Origin: Anthonomus grandis grandis
Lineage: Eukaryota; Arthropoda; Insecta; Coleoptera; Curculionidae
Length of the DNA stretch: 64,000 bases
Assembly (NCBI RefSeq): GCF_022605725.1
Contig: NC_065555.1
Coordinates: forward strand, 27,638,774 to 27,702,773
Direction of reading: 5' to 3'
Part shown: one piece after another, positions 32,474 through 42,960 of the stretch
How positions within the stretch are numbered: the stretch's first letter is position 1
Layout of the letters: every line of letters starts with the position of its first letter
Notes under the pieces: model-generated
What the model saw: only the letters and a program-made list of their open reading frames with translations
The model's database searches: none
What the model was told of the DNA's origin: nothing
Position numbers and translations under genes: made by a program

Positions 32474-35400
32474 CGATGGTCAAGCTCACAAATGTTGTAA
32501 GTGCAAAATTGAAATTTTCGAGAATTAAAAAAATTAAATTTATGGTTTTATAAGATTAAATTTAGAGCTTATTTGTACATATTGGCCTGTAATTTTTTTT
32601 AAACGATAAGTGTCCTTTCCAGTATTGTTAAAAATGTTAGTTTCATAAATATTCAATAAGGGAATTTTGTAAAAAAAAATAATTTTTATTCACTTAACTC
32701 ATTTGTACAAACTGAATATGTTACTTAATACATTTGTTACAAAAACAAATACAACTGTACATTATAGTAAATGGGCATTGATAAACATAAATACTACCAA
32801 ATCCAAAAAAATAATAATATTGAGCAACTAGTAATAATATTAGTAACATAAAAAAAACATAAATTAATCTGTGTCTGAGTCTGATGGAACGGTATGGATT
32901 GCTAATTTTGCGGTATGGTTTGTTGAAGGGATGTTCTGAATAAAATCAGTATAGTCTTCTGGAATAATTTTTTTGCCAAGCAGATAAAGAAGATCTTTCT
33001 TTTTCTTTTCTGATACTGCAAGTCGTGATTTGTATTTGCTTTTTAGTTCAGAAGAATTCAAATCAGTTTTTTGACCTGAGCGCCTTCTGTTAACTGTAAT
33101 ATCGAGTTCAAAAAAAAATCAGAACATAGGTCATATTTATATTGTATAATAAAGGATTTGCTCTTTTCCAAGCGTATCCATTTTATACGCATCCACGAAA
33201 CTTTCTCTCCGTTAGTGTTTACGGAAGTGTTAATAATAACACCGTTAGTTAGTTGTTGCAAATCAAAAAAATCTGAATATTTCAGATTTTCGACTTAGTA
33301 GGGTTTTGGTTTTAATCTAGCAGTAGATATTAGTAGACACCATTCTCATGTATTATAAATTTTTTTGTGAGCTCTCGCTCGTTCGATTGTGGAGTGCATG
33401 GAATCTGCTTTCAGATAAAAATAACCAGATTCCATAAATTTAAGGTCTATTATTTTAAGATGATCAATTTTATGAACTGCGTAAAGCATCGCTGTATTCA
33501 CAAACTTGTTGCGATTCTGACCACCAGCAGTATCTGAAAAAGATGATAAGTGCTCAACCGTATTAGGCAAGCTTTGTATGTACTTTAGAAGGCATGTACC
33601 TATTTCTGAGCTTCCTTTACTACCATGGGTTAACACAACAATAACCATCACGTGTCGAACTGTCATAAATCGTAAAATTATATGCATTTAAGTGTTGTTT
33701 ATAATATATCTGACAATCACCAGAATAGGGAAAAGGCAAAATAGCCTGAAGGTCAAAAGTAATAGCTCTAAAGGTAACACCTTTTTGTGAAACAGCTTTT
33801 TATTTATCTTGCTCTTTCATGTCCATGGTGCTTTTTCTCGTTTTTTTATGATTCTCGTAATCTTGTCTAACTGGATCTTTGTCTTTTGCAGCCAAAAATG
33901 CATTACAAACTGAGCACTGGTCTTTTTTTGGTTTATAAAAAGCCAGGGCAGGGTCGAAGGAGCGAAATATTTTTTCATAGACAAACTGAGAAATACGTTT
34001 TAAATTTTAAGTTGCACACCAGTCTTTATAAAATCGATACATTGCCGAAATGTTAAGTTCAGGAGATAGATATTGCTTAGAGGAATCCCTCCTGCAATAT
34101 TGCGACTCAATTCTCGGAAAGGAATTGATATGGTCTTTTACATGTTGTTTGTCTTGATCAGAAGTAACATTGTGTGCTTTTGAATCCTCCCTTCTATCAT
34201 AACCAACGTAAAGGCCAGTTTCACTAATTGATTCTGCACATTTCTCTACACTTCGATGTGATATAGCAAATGTAGCGCAAAAAAATTTTAAACACACACG
34301 ATATCTTTTTTCTGCTCGTTTGAAATAGTAAATTCTAGAGGTTTTCCGGTTTTTTTTTTAAAGTGTTATTTTTCCATTAAAGAACTCAAATGCATTTTTT
34401 GTCGCTTATAATTGGCTTAAAGTTATAATACTCTTTGCACATTAATTCTCTTTCGTTTTCCGAAAAAATTGTGCTACATCTGTACCGACACTTGGAGCAA
34501 TCAACAGTTTTCGGTCTTTTTTCTGCAATTTCTTTTCCAGCACGGTTTACTTTTTTTTTCACTAAGCCTTAGGTCTTTAATAACAGATCATTTCCAAAGA
34601 GCCTTGTTTGCCTTTTGACGTCTTCGTTTTTTTGGAATAACATCCTGATGGTTTTCAGCCTCTGTTTCAGCATCAGTTATATCATGTTCTGATGACGATG
34701 GTTGATAAGAGCTTCCAGAACAAACAAAAGGATCAGATTCATCAGAATCAGTAGCACTTTGTGCAGTATCAACCTGATAAACGTTGCTGTCAATATCCAT
34801 TCTAGGCTCTTCATCTAAAACAAAAAAAGCCAGCCATAACATACGACATACTCAAGAAACTTTGAGACAATTTTCTAAGCTATTTTTACATAATTTTTTA
34901 CCTTCATTGGACTGCTCTTGGCCCTGAGGGCTCTTTATTAGGAGGGTCAATATTAATATGTAAATCCATATTATCTAAAAATACCAGGAAATTTAAAAAC
35001 AAATATAAATGCACTAAAAAAAATTGACCATAATTTTAAGACCAAAAGGTTATTTCTGATTAGGTACAATACTTAAATGTTTTATTACCTATAGACGATG
35101 GATAAAGGTACATAACTCTGGTTAAACTATAATTTAAGAGTTAAGTAAAAAAATTGTCCTCAATTTATTCTTTTCTGGAGTATGAAGTTCTGGAGAATTT
35201 ACTGGCGAGAAGAGAATATACAAAATTTTGATTAAAAAAAAACCTTGAATCCATGTATTGCTTAATATTACATACAATTATTATTGAAATTAAATGTTGA
35301 AAAATATTATAATTTATAGATCAATACTTACCACTTCGCCTCTGAACTTGTTTCAAAGCCTCAAATATTTTTTTAGTACGCGAACCCATTTCATGTTATT

Positions 35401-35822
35401 ATTACTATGATGACAATGTACAAATATAATATCATAAACTGCGATTTACTTTGTATTCTAATATTATAATCATAAACACCAAAAGTAGCACACGCCTTGC
35501 CGGTATAATAAAAACAAAAAACTAAGCTCAAAATTAGTTTCACAAATATAAAACACAAATGCGCTAAATGCGCACTAAACACATTTGCCATGCTTTAATA
35601 AAAAGTACAAAGGTGATATGTGCATTTGTCACATATGTATTGCAGAAATCTGCGCGTTAAAAGTACCTGCCACATATGTGAGATGGCGCTAGTAGGCTAA
35701 ATACCTATTTTTGACTTACCACCTTTGTGCATATAAGATTTAACAAAATTTTAATAGGTTTGGTAGAAATATTTAATTTTTTTTAAAAATTGCACTTACA
35801 ACATTTGTGCGCTTGACCATCG
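32474..35822 (-). mobile_element. TE3: 3.35-kb DNA transposon of unassigned superfamily
   Basis: The TIR CGATGGTCAAGCTCACAAAT starts at 32474 and its mirror ends at 35822 (about 33 bp, ending near TTGTAAGTGCAA). A 4-bp duplication ATAT flanks it (32470-32473 and 35823-35826). Removing the insert plus one ATAT restores the reading frame of the mariner 4 transposase, which proves the borders. The right subterminal region repeats a CTTACMACMTTTGTGC-type word (about 35713 and 35795) and CACATATGT words. Its own gene is on the minus strand. Confidence 0.88.
32864..34842 (-). pseudogene. TE3 transposase candidate (RNase H-fold-like, unnamed family), degraded
   Basis: Order on the minus strand: acidic N-terminus (ATDSDESDPFVCSGSSYQPS) and KKRRRQK; a Cys-rich block KTVDCSKCRYRCSTIFSE (about 34500); FFCATFAISHRSVEK and HINSFPRIESQYCRRDSSKQ; KPKKDQCSVCNAF (about 33920); TFDLQAILPFP (possible first D); SSFSDTAGGQNRNKFV (possible second D, about 33520); ESGYFYLKADSMHSTIERA (possible E, about 33400); C-terminal LLGKKIIPEDYTDFIQNIP. 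I know this protein type as a recurrent repeat-encoded family in insects but cannot name its superfamily. Several stops and frameshifts. The TIRs around it make a transposase role likely; catalytic assignments are inference. Confidence 0.7.
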
Positions 35823-35960
35823 ATATTCACGTTGAGCTTCAGCTGCATTCCCATTGCAAAAACCAGAAATAAATAAAATATCAGCATATTCACCATTAGT
35901 AAACGTTGCTATTTTGAACACCGCAACAAAAATTCAAATCGAAACTTGACGATTGAGATA
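35823..35960 (-). pseudogene. mariner element 4 transposase, N-terminal part (upstream of TE3)
   Basis: Minus strand: FTNGEYADILFISGFCNGNA, AEAQREY, the N-terminal block of DD41D transposases (compare FTNHEMTYMHFIYGLANGNA in mariner 3). It is cut at the ATAT duplication by TE3 and resumes at 32473. Confidence 0.8.
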
Positions 35961-38900
35961 AAACTAAATTTTATTATTGTTAGTAATTCACAAAAAAAGA
36001 AGGGCTCATGGCATATTGATAAATACCCACATTTGAAGAAAGTCTGGTGTAAGATAAATAAAAGTTTTTCGGAAGTCGAATGTCGGAATAATATGGGGTG
36101 AAAAGGTGGCACTATCTCACTTCAAAAATTTACATTATAACCTCAAAATTGTTATAATTCATAAACTTTAGTAAACATCCAATCGTTATCAATAAAATAA
36201 TTAGGTAATCGAAATTACTCACCTGAATGTTTTTATTTGTACCACAAACTTGTCACCAGCAAGAATACAGACTTTCGGAAAACGAGAAAACACGATTGAT
36301 CAACGTTGATCTAATAGCGGCTATGCGCATATCGAGCGTAAAAAATTCAAATACCTATAGACAAGACAGCGGCGCATTTTCACTCCGTTCTAGAGTATAT
36401 TAGTCCAACTATTAAACTAAAAAACCTATTTATTACCTGGTGATTAATTGTTAAAAATAATACTTTTTTTATTCGTGTTTAGATCGGCCTTTAAACCACT
36501 CTCACCCTTAAAAAATTATGTATCATGACAGTATTTTTTTCGTATTTTAATGTATTAACTATTCAGATCCCAAAGAAGGCTTTTAGCTCTAGGCAACATT
36601 GGTTGATAGTGGGACAATTTTAGAAATATTTATATAACAAACTTTGTATTTATTCATCACTGCCTTATTGGCTACTTAGTTATGTCGTATGTCTCACAAG
36701 CGGCCAGTCGATGCTTAGAATATGATGGAAACGTCGACCCTCAGCGTTTAAGTTGTGTGAAATTTTCACTTTTTTAAACGAGTATTACGCTGATATCGTA
36801 TTTTAAGAATTAACCTTGTTGATTGTTGATGATTATAAAAGCTAAGTTGTTTTTTGTTTGTTTTTTAAATCCTTTTAACAAGAAAACGAATAAGTAGGGG
36901 TGCCATACAATTTTATATATACAAAGGACTATGAATGGGCCCTAAATGTAGGGGGTTAGCATAAAAAATAGGCCGTTGGCACGTGTTTTATTTATGGCCC
37001 CAGTCGCGTTATAAAATACAATCCTGGCAAACTTGAAAATAATATAATGGGTTGTATTTTATAATTTGTTACTTGGTACACTACACTTAATGATAAGCTT
37101 TACTAGTCAACAGAAGTATGTTTTAAATGTTAAGTATTTCGTATTATATGAGGTTATATTTAAAAGTATTGCTTTTTGTTTTTTTTTATGAATAAATTTA
37201 TTTTTCCTGTAGGTGAAGTGGTTTTATTCAATAAAGTTGGGTTCATAAGCAAGCTGGTTCACAGTTTGTAGCTGACATTCCCTGAGAGTTTCCAACTTAG
37301 AGTGATGTTGCCGGTTTTTCCTGTAGTACTATGCCAATCGGTTTTATTTTCGAAACGGTCTCTTAGGCTCACCACCCTCAGGATTTATGTGGTTGAGAGC
37401 CCACGTGCACACAGGTATAGTTTAACCAGATCAAAATGAAAAAACAAAAACATTTTATTTCGGGTGGTTTTGTAGTAGTCAGTGGCGTCCCATATATAAA
37501 ATTGAAACACAACTAAATATAATTGAAGATATTTTAAATCAAAATATTTTTTTGTTTTTACAATTATTATTTTAAATTAGTAGATTCATGACGAATTTAA
37601 GAGGTTATGAACGCTATGATGCCAAAACTAAACAAATTCCACTTTTCTTTCTGATCTTTTTTTTCTCTGTCATCTTTCAAAAAAAGTGTTTTGACAGTTA
37701 AGACTATTTAAAATTAACGAACAGGTCTTAAAAAGTTCTTAAAAGTCTTAAATAGAAAATTTTTGTTCCACTATGTTGAATTTTTTCTTCCACTATGCTT
37801 AATATCATATAATATTAAAAACTTATTACTTAAAAACAATTGGATAAAAGTATGTCATATCAAATATCTTAGAATTTGACGTCAAATCCATAAAATATTT
37901 TTCCTATATTTTACATACCGGGTGGTGCGTCGCTGAGCGGAACATAGGAAATCCCATGTAAATTTTAAGGGGGTCAATTATTGGCTTCCCTGTACATTTT
38001 ACAGAAAAAATGTAAGATAACTTTTTGAAGAGACCAATCTGGCAAACCCTCGTGCAAAGTTTCAAAAAATTTTAATAAGCGAATCTTGAATTATTCAATT
38101 AAATAATGGTAATTGCAAAATTACCAAATTTTCGGTTCAGGTAAAACCAGACATCAACCACCAGCAAACAGTTTGTTATAAGGCTTTGTCAAATCTGACG
38201 TATAGCCGAATACAAGAAATGTTTTTTTTTTACAGAATGGGCTTGGTGGGGAAATAAACTGAAAACATTTCAGATACTGCTCTAAAACTGTTTCCCGCAT
38301 AATGCCTCTTAATTATGGCTATTTCTTCGTCAATTGAATAATTCATACTTGTTTTCAAATATCTACTGTCACTGATTTATTGACGCTTTTCCTCACGTCA
38401 GTGACAATATTCACTTTACTGGTGGCCGTTTGGTTTTACCTGAAAATATAGGTATCTCATTAAATAAAAAAGACCACATTTTCAACTCCTACTTTTTCAG
38501 AAATGTATATGTATGTTTCTGCTTGAATCGAAAATCGATTTTGCGTAAAAATTGCACAAAAAATTTATTTTGTACAATAATACAAGAAATAATTAAAAAC
38601 AGCATTAGCATCGCTGGCTGCTTATTCAGAAAAGTCTGACTCTTCAAAGCTGGAATTTATATCAGGTTGAATTACTATGAGTGGCACGGGGGTCAAAATA
38701 ACATATACGTTCTCTTTTTTAAAACGCGTTCAACACAATGAGCTTGGAAACGACAATTCGATTATTTTTTAGTAAAAAAGAGCAGGCTCCAACTTAAATT
38801 TAGCAATTTATTTCAGTTCTCTAGCATTTATAGTTACGTCACTATTAATTTTCAAAGTTCGAATAAATACGCCATGTTTAATTCTTTCCTTGTACCAACG

Positions 38901-39110
38901 CGGCCGGGATGATACGTCACAGGCGCCCAAGTGGACGCGACACCGACGCTAGCATGTCGACCGCGCACCCTGCTTTGTTAATATTATTATGCATGTTTTT
39001 GCTGTTGTTTGTGTTTTTCAAAATGTCTGCTCCACATACCTGCTATAAATATTGTATTGTATTTTAATAAGTTCATATGTACAATTATTATGTTCTATGT
39101 CGAAAAACGC
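35961..39110. other. Long stretch without recognised genes
   Basis: AT-rich. An inverted repeat pair at about 38135-38165 and 38415-38446 (TTCAGGTAAAACCA core) and a GGGTGGTGCGTCGCTGAGCG start near 37920 suggest a miniature element. 38890-38960 is GC-rich. Nothing coding is supported. Confidence 0.5.
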
Positions 39111-39426
39111 CTTAGACAAGGAAAATGGGTGGACCGGTCTTAGCCTATATTTACAATGTTAACGTTGTTATTTACAAGTGAGCCGAATTTTTCTCGCATT
39201 ATGGCTTACTTGTTTTTGAGTATATTTTAAGAGATTCTTGGTTTTTTTTAAGTAAAATTTTTGGTTAAATCTATACTTTTTGGATATTACATCAAAGTGG
39301 GATGTTCAGTGTTTTGATTTAAATTTCGTAGGAAAAATAATTGCCAGATGACATTTTTGCAGATTTGGTGGCAAGCAGCTCGTTTCAGGTGCGTTATTAC
39401 AGATCCACTCATTTTCCTTGTCTAAC
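39111..39426. repeat. 316-bp miniature inverted-repeat element
   Basis: TIRs TTAGACAAGGAAAATGGGTG (from 39112) and its mirror ending 39425, with one mismatch in 22. The flanks AAAAACGC (39103-39110) and AAAAATGC (39427-39434) look like an 8-bp duplication with one change, which suggests a non-autonomous hAT- or P-type element. Confidence 0.55.
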
Positions 39427-39599
39427 AAAAATGCTTAGTTTTGAAAAACAATATTTGCGTATATATAATGGGTAAGTTGTCTGACTGACCACGAACAAAT
39501 CCCTGCTCCATTGTAATTAGTCAACCAGCAAAATACGCCAATAATAAAAGTTAAAAGTCAAAATGTCAACAAACAAAACCACCCTGTCAGAATAACGCC

Positions 39600-39780
39600 T
39601 GGGTACTAGGCTGTGGCTGGCTGGCTAGCGAGCGCTCTATAATACACCGTCACGTCGCGTCGGCGTCTATGACGTAGCGCCTAATTGGGACGGAATCTCG
39701 GGAGGTATAAAAAACCCCAGACTAGCAGCCTTATAACTTTGCAAATACTTACCCTAACAACTTGAAATAAACGTCACTGT
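39600..39780 (+). promoter_or_regulatory. GC-rich block with TATA box and AATAAA (solo-LTR-like or relic promoter)
   Basis: GC-rich words with several CGTCG repeats are followed by GGAGGTATAAAAAACCCC (TATA at about 39706) and AATAAACGTCACTG about 60 bases on. TATA, short transcribed stretch and poly(A) signal in this spacing resemble an LTR's U3-R-U5, but I find no second copy and no clear TG...CA borders. Confidence 0.35.
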
Positions 39781-39849
39781 TCTTATAAACTTATGTTGTA
39801 TTTATTTTTGGGAAAATATATATATATTTTTTTAAATTTTCCAAGCCCA

Positions 39850-40469
39850 TTCTTTCATACGTTAGTCTCAAAGTCTCGTACAACTTGGCGAATGTTCTCA
39901 ATCACTTCCCGACTCAAAGTAGGCAAGCGATTAGATTTCCTTAGATGTTTTTTTATGGTTTCCCAAACCATTTAAATCGGGTTAAAGACGCAATAATAGG
40001 GAGGCAGTCTTTGTAAAGTATGTCCATGACTTGCAGAAATACTGTCAATAACGTTGACATTCTTGAAATTATAGATTTTAATAATTTGCAGTAAATCTTT
40101 TTTAGTGGAAACTTTTTCTGGAATGTCAATGTTTTCAGTTTTCATTAAATTTAAAATGTCATATCTTGATGGTAATCGGCCGATGATTTCGTAATGGTTT
40201 TTGCTGATAAAAGCAGTGCATTCCAATCCATTTATTTTCAAAAATCATTTTCTCCACCAGCATGGAGAATCATTACACGTTTTCCCTGTGAGCAAGGCGT
40301 ATTTGGAACAAATTTATTAAATTTGTCAACCCAACCAAACTTAACAACGTCAAGCGTATGGAACTACGTTTCATCTAAATACACTATGTTACTATTAAAT
40401 TGTGGATAGTTTTTAATATTTCGTAAATATTCTTGACGAAGTGCAACGATACGCAGTGATTCCATTATA
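39850..40469 (-). pseudogene. IS630/Tc1-type transposase TE4, catalytic part
   Basis: Minus strand from 40469: MESLRIVALRQEYLRNIKNY, VYLDET (first acidic residue, then a stop where W is usual), VVKFGWVDKFNKFV, KRVMILHAGGEND, DYHQDM, DLLQIIKIYNFKNVNVID, HTLQRLPPYYCVFNPI (the last helix region with the third acid usually after NPIE) and HLRKSNRLPTLSREVIENI. It is the same family as 23010-23345. The N-terminal part is at 45947-46337. At least three stops or frameshifts. Confidence 0.75.
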
Positions 40470-41099
40470 CGGCCATTTCAAGCATGTGGACGGGACAAAT
40501 CACAAAATAGGATATGCGAAAAAAAATTTTGCCAATTTATTAGGTAATATTTCTTTACCAAAATTAGCAAAAATATTATTTATTAATGAGACAATATTTT
40601 AAAAAATATAAATGCAAGCAACATGTTTTTATAGTAGAGATAATAGCAATAAACGACGGTTGTGGACGGGACCGGAAAATTCCGTATCATTTATGTTACA
40701 TAAAAAACAACATTTCTGAAATGGTTGTTTTAAGAAAAAAGATATCGTTTTTAATGTTCAACAAAATACTAGTAAATCACATTAAGTGATTAAGAAAGAA
40801 TTTTTCTTTAAGAATTCGTAACTGAAAAATGATATTTATTGGTTGTGGACCGGACAAAAAACCTTAATAACTTTAGAATATTTTTTTATAATTTATTTTA
40901 GTATAAATAACAATATACTATGTAATACAACTAAATTAAAGAGAATGATAACGACGAATTAGTTCAACAATAAATAATTAATGATTATAATGTTTCGTTA
41001 CAGATATCTTTCTTATATTGTTTTGATGGGTCTGACCAATTTCCAATATTTTTTCGGACACAGGCCTAAAAAAGTGGCATGATTGGAGCCCTGCAATCT

Positions 41100-42685
41100 T
41101 CAAATCTTCAAAAAAATCTTTTGGCTTAAAACGTAGATAAGATTTATATTGGTTTTACCATTAAGTGCGTTAAAAAAGTCTTTGGAATTATTAATAAGTA
41201 GTTTTCTACTTTTCACCATTTCCCATGCTACTCTTTTAAGCTTCCCTCCTACTCCATCTACAGCCCCCTTCCCGTGAGAAGTAGCAAAGAAAGTCCAAAA
41301 GCCAGATATATCGACATAAATTCGATAAAGTAAACTTATTTTTAAACTGTGCTGCGCAGCCATCAGAAAATATCGATACAGTTATCAAAGTACTATAGGC
41401 ATTTCTTAACCAATGAACTATTTCTTTTAGAAATGCCCAGACTGCAAACTTATCATGTGATAACTCATCACTGATGATAGCAAACGAATGATGGGTATTT
41501 TTAGTCCAGGCTACTGCCGTAAATATTGTGACCTGTCTATGGCTCCAGTGCGCTCTTTGTATCTCGTCCTGACATGAGTAATTTTCTGCCAAATCTACTT
41601 GCAGGACAACTTTTTCTTCATTTATATTTTTTTTTCTCAAAATTGCATTCTTGTGTGGTTTTTACAAAGCAATGAACTTTAAATTTCTCCATAGATTCTT
41701 GCAGTTGATCCAAAGCAGCTTTTAAAGTACCAGATACTTCTAATACTTGGGGTTTATGAAGATTGACTTGCCACCTTTTCCATTTTATGTCGGTCTCCAA
41801 ATCGGTATTTAAAGGCACCAAAGCAAATTCAATATCAGTATCACAGTTTGGGCATAAATTATTTATACAGTCGAAATTATCTGTATCGCAACATATGGCT
41901 GAAAGTAATTCCTTGGAAGATTTTGGAAATTCATGTACATTTTTGCAAATAGCCTCAACCAAAAAAAAGTTCGCATGGTACTTGTAAACGCAACGTCGTG
42001 AGGCATTTGGGAACTTAGCAAGACATGTTTGGGTCGATATTCGTAAAATGTTGTTAGTTTAACATCTAATTCGGGATTTTCATGTATAAACAACAGATAA
42101 GCTTCCTTTACAGTAACAGTCATGTGCCGCTTTTGCTTTTTTTCTTTGATTCCTGATTCATTTTTTAAAGCGATAACGTCTCTTTTCCCTGGCGCCTATC
42201 TACTTATCATATTCCTGGTGTAAAACCGTTCAAGACTTTCCTTAAGTTGGCTTTCCAATTTGTTCCAAGCTGTTACTTTTTCTGCACAGATTAAACTTGT
42301 TTCTTTTGGAAATTCGGCATAAAAAAATTTCTTTAAAACCTCCTTTTTTTGCTCAGCACACTTCGGCAATACAGACTTAATTTTTTTACCACCTTTCCCA
42401 TCGATTGTGGTGTTTTAAATGAGCTGATATTATCTGATGATTGGATTTTCTCCACTGTTCCCTTTTTCTCTGACGATACAACCGTTTTCTTAATGTTTCC
42501 TGTCTTTTCTTTGCATTTATCATATCTTTCGTAAAAAAACCTTTCTGAATCAATCTCTTCTGCTTCTTTCTGCTGTCTCTTTTTCTTTTGGCATCCTTCT
42601 CTTTAAAACGCATGTGCTTCTCAACATTCTCTTTGAGCTTTCTTCTAAAATCTATAGATTTTTCTTTATTTGTCTTAGGTGCCAT
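41100..42685 (-). pseudogene. TE5 transposase candidate (unnamed family), frameshifted
   Basis: ATG at 42685 opens a very basic region (MAPKTNKEKSIDFRRKLKEN; DAKRKRDSRKKQKR), probably DNA-binding or nuclear targeting. Then in changing frames: RPKHVLLSSQMPHDV, ICKNVHEFPKSSKELLSAIC, Cys motifs CINNLCPNC, WKRWQVNLHK, VVLQVDLAENYSCQDEIQRA (possible first D, about 41600), SDELSHDKFAVWAFLKEI, TVSIFSDGCAAQFKNKFTLS (possible second D, about 41370) and FATSHGKGAVDGVGGKLKRV (possible third site, about 41270), ending with YVLSQKIFLKI. The VDLAENYS / SDGCAAQFKNK / HGKGAVDGVGG triplet is a family I recognise only as an unnamed insect and cnidarian repeat protein. Catalytic roles are inference. Confidence 0.72.
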
Positions 42686-42960
42686 ATTTTCTGTAAAAAA
42701 ATATGGACTCATAAGTTGGGATAAGATTGACCGAAAAAAATTATCTTAAAATTAAATAATAATAATAAATTTCATTTAAAAAAAATGTTTTTTTTTGGCT
42801 TCGTGGAGTATCAGCCCTTGTCAGCGAATCGGTTGCGATATACATATAGATCACCAAAAGTTAAAAACTTACTTAAAATAAGTACTTTGCAGTCCGTTTT
42901 GCATTAAAAATTAAATATTTTCGATATATATATTAATAGGATCTTATTTTTATATATCGT

